From: Candidatus Peregrinibacteria bacterium
Lineage (GTDB): Bacteria; Patescibacteriota; Gracilibacteria; Peribacterales; Peribacteraceae
Assembly (NCBI GenBank): GCA_030638845.1
Contig: DAOWDW010000023.1
Coordinates: 1-5,159 of the forward strand
DNA length: 5,159 bases
Direction: 5' to 3'
Position numbers and translations under genes: made by a program. This document shows positions 1 to 5,159 of the stretch, one piece after another. A model generated the notes under the pieces. It saw only the letters and a list, made by a program, of their open reading frames with translations. It did not search any database and was not told the DNA's origin. The first letter of the stretch is position 1. Each line of letters begins with the position of its first letter.

Positions 1-1
1 A

Positions 2-310
2 AAAGAAGATATTCTTAAAGATTATGATATGTTGGTACTACCTTCTTTAACTGAAATTAGCCCGAATATGGCACTTGAGGCTAGGAGTTCTGGTCTTCCT
101 GTTCTTCTTACGCAAGAAACAGGTTTAAGTCCTTCTCTTACACAGGGTATGACACTTGCTCCTCTTCGTACTCCAATAGATATTGTTCGTGCTATTGCAG
201 ATTCTATAACTCATTATGAAACAATTGCTTCTTCTGCATGCGAGTTACTTCCAGAGCGAACATGGGAAATGTTACTTTCTGAACATCTTGCTCTATTTTC
301 AAAACTTTAG
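2..310 (+). CDS. GT4 glycosyltransferase, C-terminal part (5' truncated by window)
   Basis: This is the last 102 codons of a gene that is open to the left edge of the window and ends at TAG 308-310. The visible part matches the end of the nucleotide-sugar-binding Rossmann domain of GT4 (GT-B fold) glycosyltransferases. It reads DMLVLPSLTEISPNMALEA, with the E-x7-E pair at visible residues 18 and 26, followed by the usual small/Gly-Pro-V strand (SSGLPVLLT) and a closing helical region. Enzymes of this family transfer a sugar from a nucleotide donor to a lipid or glycan acceptor at the cytoplasmic face. ATG 29-31 is an internal methionine, not the start, because the reading frame and family similarity continue upstream of it. 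Donor and acceptor cannot be assigned. The frame is clean and there is no sign of decay. It probably belongs to the same glycan cluster as the next genes. Confidence 0.85.
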   Translation, partial: KEDILKDYDMLVLPSLTEISPNMALEARSSGLPVLLTQETGLSPSLTQGMTLAPLRTPIDIVRAIADSITHYETIASSACELLPERTWEMLLSEHLALFSKL

Positions 311-315
311 ATTAT

Positions 316-399
316 ATGCGACTATTAATGATTTCTGGCGACCCCACTTCGCCCTACGGGCTACGCTGGGCAAGTCATCCCAATTATTTTTCTACCTAA
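316..399 (+). pseudogene. Duplicated, disrupted start of the downstream GT4 gene
   Basis: From ATG 316 the sequence reads MRLLMISGD, the same nine residues as the N-terminus of the GT4 starting at 403, then diverges into insert-encoded residues (PTSPYGLRWASHPNYFST) and stops at TAA 397-399. That gives a 27-residue reading frame ending three bases before the live start codon at 403. It is best read as a fragment of the gene start left by the duplication and insertion. Because it keeps an intact start context and ends so close to the real start, it could act as an upstream ORF affecting translation of the GT4, but nothing shows that it is translated. Confidence 0.6.
347..374. repeat. Hairpin-forming G+C-rich core of the insert
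   Basis: CTT 347-349 plus GCCC 351-354 can pair with GGGC 368-371 plus AAG 372-374, leaving C350 bulged. Alternatively GCCC 351-354 can pair with GGGC 358-361 around a TAC loop. This segment is clearly richer in G+C than its surroundings and codes for nothing recognisable. It shares the heptamer CACTTCG (345-351) with the palindromic element at 2581-2587, so the two may belong to one family of small dispersed palindromic elements. No T-run follows, so it is not a typical terminator. Confidence 0.5.
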
Positions 400-402
400 T
401 AT

Positions 403-1530
<1,128 letters not shown>

Positions 1531-1540
1531 TTAATTTTCC

Positions 1541-2557
1541 ATGAAACTTCTAATAATTACACAAAAGGTAGATAAAAAAGATCCTATCTTAGGATTTTTT
1601 CACAGATGGATAGAAGAATTTTCAATAAATTGTGAAGAATTACATGTTATTGGGCAAAAGATTGGGGACTATAATTTTCCAAGTAATGTTTATGTCTATT
1701 CACTTGGGAAAGAGAGTGGATCAAGCAAAATTATTCAATTATTCAAATATTGGAAATTGCAGTGGAAACTGCGTAGGCAGTACGATGCAGTATTTGTGCA
1801 CATGACTCCTATTTGGGTAGTACTAGGGTTTCCTATTATGCCACTTCTTCGAAAACGTTTTTTCCTGTGGTATGAGGCAAGAGGAAAAAGATGGCCACTT
1901 CATTTTTCGCTTTTACTTCCGTCACTAAAAAAAGTATTTAGTGCATCTACCTCTGGTATGCCTATAAAAACAAAAAAGAGTGTAATAGTGGGTCATGGTA
2001 TAGATACGGAGCAATTTTCTTTTGGTGACATAGAATCTAATAATCAGTTTGTAACCGTTGGTAGAATAACAAGGTCTAAAAGATTAGAGATGATTATTAG
2101 TGCCTTTGCTTTATCATCATCCAATAAAAGTTTATTTATTGTCGGGAATACAATTACAAATGATGATGAAAAATACTTAAAAGAACTCGAAGAGATAATT
2201 ACTAATAATGATCTGAAAAATCGAGTTATTATAAAATCACTTACTCAACAAGAGTTATTGCCAGTGCTTAAAAATGCAAAGTTATTCCTTCATGCTAGTG
2301 AAACTAGTCTAGATAAAGCAGTACTAGAAGCCATGTCATGCGGGTGTCTTGTTATTTCTAGCGCAGAAGCTGTTAAGCCATTGCTTCCAGATTTTTGTAG
2401 AGCAGATGATGCTTCATCTATGTCTCAAGCTATTTCATTTGTACTCGGTTTGTCTAATGAAGAATATGAGGAAGAAGCTAAGGAATTAAGAGAATTGGTT
2501 GTAGAGAAGCATAGTTTACCGAGGTTGATGCAAAGGTTGATTAAGGAAATGGGATAA
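1541..2557 (+). CDS. Glycosyltransferase family 4 (GT4), second complete copy
   Basis: This 338-residue protein is a GT4-type glycosyltransferase with limited similarity to its upstream neighbour, so it is not a recent duplicate. The N-terminal domain has the first strand MKLLIITQ and a VHMTP motif (86-90). The linker carries VGHGIDTEQF (150-159), a typical GT4 strand-loop, followed by VGRITRSKRLE (173-183), which opens the donor domain. The usual E-x7-E is altered: the second glutamate is E263 in VLEAMSCG, but the position eight residues before it is T255, and the nearest glutamate is E254, so the spacing is E-x8-E within ETSLDKAVLE. Some GT4 subgroups with a SLDK-type sequence here appear to share this shift, so the enzyme is probably active. 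The start has no Shine-Dalgarno sequence and lies ten bases after the preceding stop, consistent with co-transcription. Substrates are not determinable. Confidence 0.88.
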   Translation: MKLLIITQKVDKKDPILGFFHRWIEEFSINCEELHVIGQKIGDYNFPSNVYVYSLGKESGSSKIIQLFKYWKLQWKLRRQYDAVFVHMTPIWVVLGFPIMPLLRKRFFLWYEARGKRWPLHFSLLLPSLKKVFSASTSGMPIKTKKSVIVGHGIDTEQFSFGDIESNNQFVTVGRITRSKRLEMIISAFALSSSNKSLFIVGNTITNDDEKYLKELEEIITNNDLKNRVIIKSLTQQELLPVLKNAKLFLHASETSLDKAVLEAMSCGCLVISSAEAVKPLLPDFCRADDASSMSQAISFVLGLSNEEYEEEAKELRELVVEKHSLPRLMQRLIKEMG

Positions 2558-2565
2558 GGAACTAA

Positions 2566-2721
2566 ATGAAATCAATGAAGCACTTCGACACTTCAATTAC
2601 ACTCAGTGTAAACAAGCTCAGTGTAAACAATAAAACCATTCGACTAGCTCATGGTAAACAATGCGCAAGCGATCATCGGAGCTTTCTACTAAATTGCTTT
2701 ATTGATACATTGCTTCATTGA
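2566..2721 (+). CDS. Possible 51-aa ORF in the repeat-rich gap (doubtful)
   Basis: An uninterrupted frame runs from ATG 2566 to TGA 2719-2721 (51 residues, beginning MKSMKHFDTSITLSV). It has an AAGGA at 2556-2560, five bases before the ATG, a Shine-Dalgarno-like spacing that none of the main genes in the window has. Against it being a gene, it is made almost wholly of repeat sequence (a 15-bp tandem duplication giving the SVNKLSVNN segment, palindromes, and octamer repeats at its end). It resembles no family I recognise, has no clear hydrophobic or structural pattern, and ends in TGA while all complete genes here end in TAA or TAG. It is most likely a chance frame through a non-coding element; the 15-bp period preserves any frame automatically. 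Confidence 0.2.
   Translation: MKSMKHFDTSITLSVNKLSVNNKTIRLAHGKQCASDHRSFLLNCFIDTLLH
2581..2609. repeat. Palindromic element A
   Basis: CACT (2581-2584), followed by TCGAC, can pair with AGTG (2605-2608), which is preceded by CTC and followed by TAAACAA. A competing arm ACACT (2588-2592, and again 2599-2603) can also pair with AGTGT (2605-2609). It is the counterpart of element B at 2635-2655, with the same flanks but different stem bases. Confidence 0.5.
2601..2630 (+). repeat. 15-bp tandem duplication
   Basis: ACTCAGTGTAAACAA (2601-2615) is followed directly by GCTCAGTGTAAACAA (2616-2630); 14 of 15 bases match. A third, separated relative, GCTCATGGTAAACAA, lies at 2647-2661 and differs from the second copy only at two adjacent bases. 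The duplication repeats the 3' arm of palindromic element A. Confidence 0.85.
2635..2655. repeat. Palindromic element B
   Basis: ACCAT (2635-2639) pairs with ATGGT (2651-2655) around an 11-base loop that starts TCGAC and ends GCTC. The flanks match element A (TCGAC after the left arm, GCTC before the right arm, AAACAAT after it), but both arms differ from element A in a way that keeps them complementary. Confidence 0.55.
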
Positions 2722-2727
2722 TTAATT
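2688..2727 (-). repeat. Degenerate 8-bp-period array
   Basis: Read on the minus strand, 2727-2688 splits into five consecutive octamers that all begin with AAT: AATTAATC, AATGAAGC, AATGTATC, AATAAAGC, AATTTAGT. The repeat lies just before the GT2 start and overlaps the right arm of the 13-bp inverted repeat. It is the same kind of sequence as the array at 3483-3522, in the opposite orientation. Confidence 0.55.
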
Positions 2728-2747
2728 CCATTTACTCTTCCTTTAAA

Positions 2748-3473
2748 ATGTCTACATCATCAGATAATAATAATTTCCGGCTGAGTATAGTTATTCCAGT
2801 TTATAACGAAGAAAAAACACTCCGTGAAATAGTGCAGAGAGTTTTTGATTCATGTGGAGATTTTGCCGAGGTAATATTCGTAGATGATGGATCTAGTGAT
2901 GCATCACTATTAATTCTAAATGAAATTGCTCGCTCTCAAGATAAAGTATTAACTAAAGAGAACGGAGGAAAGGGTTCTGCAGTTCGTATAGGTTATGAAT
3001 ACGCAAAAGGAAACTACACTATAGTTCAAGATGCAGATTTAGAATACAGCCCAGAAGAAATACCAGATTTAGTAACATTTGCAGAGGAAGGGAATTTTGA
3101 TTGTGTTTTTGGATCTAGAAGACTTAAAAGGCAGAAGCAGTTTGTTCATTTGCTATTTTTCTTAGGTGGGTCACTTCTTACATATTTCTGTAATCTTCTC
3201 TACTTTTCTCGTCTTACAGACCAACCAACGTGTTATAAAATGGTTAAAACAGATATTCTTCGGACACTTCCACTTAAAGAAAACGATTTTCGTTTTGACC
3301 CAGAACTTACGTCTATGGTTTTACGTCGAGGCTATAAAATTCATGAATTTCCAATTTCGTACAATCCACGAAGCGTAAAAGAGGGGAAAAAGATAAATTG
3401 GAAGGATTTCTTTAAATGGATAGGAACGTTTATAAGAATAAGATTTGTAGGAAGATCGAGTCTGCATAAATAA
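2748..3473 (+). CDS. GT2 glycosyltransferase, polyprenyl-phosphate mannose/glucose synthase type
   Basis: This 241-residue GT-A fold enzyme resembles dolichol-phosphate mannose synthases (DPM1/Ppm1-like), which move one hexose from GDP- or UDP-sugar to a polyprenyl phosphate at the cytoplasmic membrane face. Motifs in order are SIVIPVYNEE (13-22), FVDDGSSD (44-51, nucleotide binding), GGKGSAVRIGY (73-83), QDADLEY (94-100, metal-binding DAD), GSR (122-124), TDQPTCYK (157-164), FDPEL (183-187), and SYNPRSVKEGKKINWKD (204-220), the family's typical C-terminal acceptor-side motif. A hydrophobic stretch at 134-153 may touch the membrane; there are no C-terminal membrane helices as in longer relatives. 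I chose ATG 2748 over the in-frame TTG 2718, because the extra ten residues would come from the gap repeat and ATG is the stronger start. No Shine-Dalgarno sequence is visible. It likely supplies lipid-linked sugar to the GT39-like protein downstream. Confidence 0.9.
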   Translation: MSTSSDNNNFRLSIVIPVYNEEKTLREIVQRVFDSCGDFAEVIFVDDGSSDASLLILNEIARSQDKVLTKENGGKGSAVRIGYEYAKGNYTIVQDADLEYSPEEIPDLVTFAEEGNFDCVFGSRRLKRQKQFVHLLFFLGGSLLTYFCNLLYFSRLTDQPTCYKMVKTDILRTLPLKENDFRFDPELTSMVLRRGYKIHEFPISYNPRSVKEGKKINWKDFFKWIGTFIRIRFVGRSSLHK

Positions 3474-3482
3474 AACATAATA

Positions 3483-3522
3483 ATTGAAGCAATGCGATAA
3501 TGAAGTAATGAAGCAATCGCGA
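3483..3522 (+). repeat. 8-bp-period tandem repeat, AATGAAGC type
   Basis: Five octamers run in register: ATTGAAGC, AATGCGAT, AATGAAGT, AATGAAGC, AATCGCGA. The array starts ten bases after the GT2 stop codon and is followed by a GCGAG-containing tail. It shares the AATGAAGC unit with the gap upstream of the GT2 (2574-2581 on the plus strand; 2712-2719 on the minus strand). No coding potential or terminator is visible in it. Confidence 0.65.
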
Positions 3523-3549
3523 GCGAGTTTGAAATAGTATCTTCATTGT

Positions 3550-3584
3550 TTTATTTCTCTGTTGTTTCGTTAATATACTATACT
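3550..3584 (+). promoter_or_regulatory. Possible promoter with -10 boxes beside the GTG start
   Basis: Two overlapping TATACT hexamers (3574-3579 and 3579-3584) match a bacterial -10 box well. A TTTATT at 3550-3555 lies 18 bases before the first one but is a poor -35 box. From the second hexamer, transcription would begin about at the GTG start codon at 3591, giving a leaderless mRNA; from the first it would begin a few bases earlier. In AT-rich sequence such hexamers arise often by chance. Confidence 0.3.
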
Positions 3585-3590
3585 TAAGTC

Positions 3591-4958
3591 GTGTCGATAT
3601 TTATCGAGAAGTACCAGTGGCTATATATTGCAGGATGTTGTTTTATTCTTTTTCTTCTTTGGCTTCCTGGGTTTCAGTACCCAATTGTTAGTGATACAGC
3701 GCGGTATGCGCTGCTTGGAGAGAGTGTATGGCATGGAAATGGGTATAGTCTTTTCGGTGTGCCATATGCGAAGCATTTACCCTTTCATGCAATAGATGCG
3801 TATCCATTAGTATGGATGTTTGGAACAAATGCTGGAATGAAGCTTGCAAGTTTACTTGGAGGATTTTGGGTACTTGTAGGCACTTATCTTATTATTAAAG
3901 ATCGTTTTTCTTTAAACATAGCATTGGCAACTGTATTAGCTCTTACATTTCATCATGGATTTGTATGGATGACTGTTGTAGGTTCTGCAGACTTACTATT
4001 CGCAGCATTATTTCTGTTTGGTTTGTGGGCATACAATAAATCTGAAAAAGATTCTTCCATGTATCTACTGGCAGGTGTTTTTTGGGGCTTTGCATGTTTA
4101 ACTAGGTACAACGGTGTTCCGCTTTTGGGTTTGTATCTTTTGTATGGGTTATTTGCTAGATCATTTCATAGAAAATTATCTACGTTTTGGATTGGTTTTA
4201 TAGTAGCCTGTGGACTTTTTGGTTTGTGGCTAGTTAGAAATATTTTAGTTTTTGGAAATCCTCTTCATACAGAGTATTCAGGTGAGCTGAGTTCCAAATC
4301 TCCAGATTTATTAGCACAGTTTATTTCAAATATTTTTTATTACGTAAACCCTCTTCAGAATATTCTTCCTATTTTGTTTATATTTTCTTTGTATGGAATT
4401 TGGAAATTTGGGAAAAAACAAATTTTGATTATTTGTTCAATAATTACAATATTGCTTGTTACATCTATATGGTGGGTACAGGCAATGCGTTTTGCTTTTC
4501 CTGCGTATCCTCTTATATTAGCTTTCGCTATTGCAGGATTGTTTGATGTATTTAAGAAATACAAATTTATTATTCCTCCTCTTTTTATTCTTATTGTCAT
4601 TTCTCATGCAGGAGCACTCTGCATGTACAATTTTGGTTCTTGCAATGCCTTTGTAGATAAAACTACTAACTTAGTTCCTAAGAATCTTGGTCTTACATCT
4701 GAAGGATTTTATGCATATAAAAAGGCTAGAGATTATATAAATGCTAACGCGGAGGAAGGGGCTTATGTTTTGGTTGATGAGGCAAAGCTTAATACTTGGG
4801 CAGAAGATGTATATAGAAGTGATTTAATCTTAACGCTTGATAAATCTGTTACTCCTTTATATTTCATGGCAGAATTATTAGATTTTGGTGATGAAGTTGT
4901 ATTTATTACGGATGTGTATCCGAAAACTTTGGTTATTTTTAGGAGAAAAGTAGAATAA
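3591..4958 (+). CDS. Polytopic GT39/PMT/ArnT-like membrane glycosyltransferase
   Basis: This 455-residue integral membrane protein has a hydrophobicity pattern of about ten helices (roughly 10-26, 84-102, 108-126, 132-148, 157-186, possibly two helices, 197-219, 257-272, 277-296, 300-320, 326-344), then a soluble C-terminal region from about 346. Family members use polyprenyl-phosphate sugars as donors on the outer face of the membrane, modifying lipids, proteins or glycans. Supporting features are the first extracytoplasmic loop with SDTARYALLGES (34-45), where D35 sits at the usual catalytic-acid position (normally followed by E in ArnT/PMT, here by T), GVPYAKHLP (56-64), LTRYNGVPLL (170-179) and MRFAFPAYPLIL (299-310). 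It starts with GTG; the first helix begins only about ten residues later, which fits this start, and there is no Shine-Dalgarno sequence. The adjacent GT2 is a plausible source of its lipid-linked donor. It is shorter than classical ArnT. Acceptor is unknown. Confidence 0.82.
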   Translation: MSIFIEKYQWLYIAGCCFILFLLWLPGFQYPIVSDTARYALLGESVWHGNGYSLFGVPYAKHLPFHAIDAYPLVWMFGTNAGMKLASLLGGFWVLVGTYLIIKDRFSLNIALATVLALTFHHGFVWMTVVGSADLLFAALFLFGLWAYNKSEKDSSMYLLAGVFWGFACLTRYNGVPLLGLYLLYGLFARSFHRKLSTFWIGFIVACGLFGLWLVRNILVFGNPLHTEYSGELSSKSPDLLAQFISNIFYYVNPLQNILPILFIFSLYGIWKFGKKQILIICSIITILLVTSIWWVQAMRFAFPAYPLILAFAIAGLFDVFKKYKFIIPPLFILIVISHAGALCMYNFGSCNAFVDKTTNLVPKNLGLTSEGFYAYKKARDYINANAEEGAYVLVDEAKLNTWAEDVYRSDLILTLDKSVTPLYFMAELLDFGDEVVFITDVYPKTLVIFRRKVE

Positions 4959-4994
4959 TAGGAATCTAGGCTATTAATTTATTTAAACGGTATG

Positions 4995-5034
4995 TCTAAT
5001 ACTCTATTATTCTAATATTCTAATACTCAATAAT
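4995..5034 (+). repeat. 8-bp tandem repeat, TCTAATAC type, running into a start codon
   Basis: Five octamers are in register: TCTAATAC, TCTATTAT, TCTAATAT, TCTAATAC, TCAATAAT. The last unit contributes the first two bases of ATG 5033-5035. The array therefore fills the whole space where ribosome-binding signals for the next gene would be, and there is no Shine-Dalgarno sequence. Shifting the register gives units of the AATNNNNN type, as in the other gaps. Confidence 0.8.
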
Positions 5035-5159
5035 GCCTTCCGTTGAATATGCAAAGTGTCGGGCAATTCCAAAAAGTTCTATTTGGATTCTTATTTGGTT
5101 TTTAATATGGTTTGTGTTGGCAAATTTTCTTGTATTTGCATATTTAAAATCAAATTATT
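5033..5159 (+). CDS. Membrane protein, N-terminal part (3' truncated by window)
   Basis: An open frame runs from ATG 5033 to the window end, 42 codons without a stop. The sequence begins MPSVEYAKCRAIPKSS with a short polar, basic leader, then a strongly hydrophobic, Trp/Phe-rich stretch (about residues 17-37, IWILIWFLIWFVLANFLVF) that is a clear membrane helix, followed by AYLKSNY. That fits a polytopic membrane protein with its N-terminus in the cytoplasm, or a single-anchor protein; the visible part is too short to name a family. Position in the cluster suggests a role in glycan assembly, perhaps another membrane glycosyltransferase, but that is only context. The start lies directly after the octamer repeat. 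Confidence 0.65.
   Translation, partial: MPSVEYAKCRAIPKSSIWILIWFLIWFVLANFLVFAYLKSNY

Larger units (their letters stand above)
2570..2723. repeat. Gap element bounded by a 13-bp inverted repeat
   Basis: AATCAATGAAGCA at 2570-2582 is the exact reverse complement of TGCTTCATTGATT at 2711-2723. Between these arms lie two short palindromes, a tandem duplication and an octamer array, so almost the whole gap between the second GT4 and the GT2 is repeat-derived. The layout resembles a small non-autonomous palindromic element, but no flanking target duplication is obvious. The arms belong to the same AATGAAGC-type repeat sequence seen elsewhere in the window, so the inverted arrangement could come from two oppositely oriented arrays instead of one mobile unit. 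Confidence 0.5.

Noticed and set aside
2718..2747. TTG start for the GT2, adding ten residues
   Set aside because: The added residues derive from the octamer repeat and are not expected in the family; ATG 2748 leaves a normal-length GT2.
4355..4600. Minus-strand frame of 81 codons
   Set aside because: It is antisense to the membrane helices of the GT39-like gene and is a shadow of its codon pattern.
4956..4976. Inverted repeat TAATAG / CTATTA after the GT39-like gene, a possible terminator
   Set aside because: The six-base stem has one G-C pair and a nine-base loop, and no clear T-run follows, so it is too weak to call a rho-independent terminator.

Overview
The window is an AT-rich stretch (roughly a third G+C by eye) from a surface-polysaccharide or glycan biosynthesis locus. 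Every gene I can support is on the + strand. The organism looks bacterial, and the style suggests an uncultivated small-genome lineage such as the Candidate Phyla Radiation (Patescibacteria, e.g. Parcubacteria). The reasons are several GT4 glycosyltransferases in a row followed by a GT2 and a multi-membrane-pass GT39-like enzyme, no Shine-Dalgarno sequence before any main gene, and gaps filled with short tandem repeats and small palindromic elements. This placement is inference; there is no rRNA or marker gene in the window.

Layout: (1) 2-310, the C-terminal end of a GT4 glycosyltransferase whose start lies outside the window. (2) 313-430, an exact 31-bp direct repeat flanking a 56-bp insert with a hairpin; the repeat contains the first codons of the next gene, so a 27-codon dead copy of that gene's start sits just upstream of the live start. 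(3) 403-1530, a complete GT4 with a 7-bp tandem repeat embedded in its coding sequence. (4) 1541-2557, a second complete GT4 ten bases downstream, with a shifted catalytic E-x7-E motif. (5) 2558-2747, a 190-bp gap packed with repeats: palindromes with compensating stem changes, a 15-bp tandem duplication, an 8-bp-period array and a 13-bp inverted repeat spanning most of it. (6) 2748-3473, a GT2 of the dolichol-phosphate mannose synthase type. (7) 3474-3590, a gap with an 8-bp-period repeat and a possible promoter. (8) 3591-4958, a GTG-started polytopic GT39/PMT/ArnT-like glycosyltransferase. (9) 4959-5032, a gap ending in another 8-bp repeat that runs into the start codon of (10) 5033-5159, the beginning of a small membrane protein cut by the window end.

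How the genes may work together: the GT4 enzymes would add sugars from nucleotide donors at the cytoplasmic face. The GT2 would charge a polyprenyl phosphate with one sugar, and the GT39-like protein would use that lipid-linked sugar on the outer face of the membrane to modify a lipid, glycan or protein. Acceptors and sugar identities cannot be read from the sequence.

The genes belong to known families. The unusual content is in the repeats: a start-codon-spanning duplication around a hairpin, two palindromic elements whose stem arms differ in step, and octamer arrays that share an AAT-anchored period in three separate gaps.
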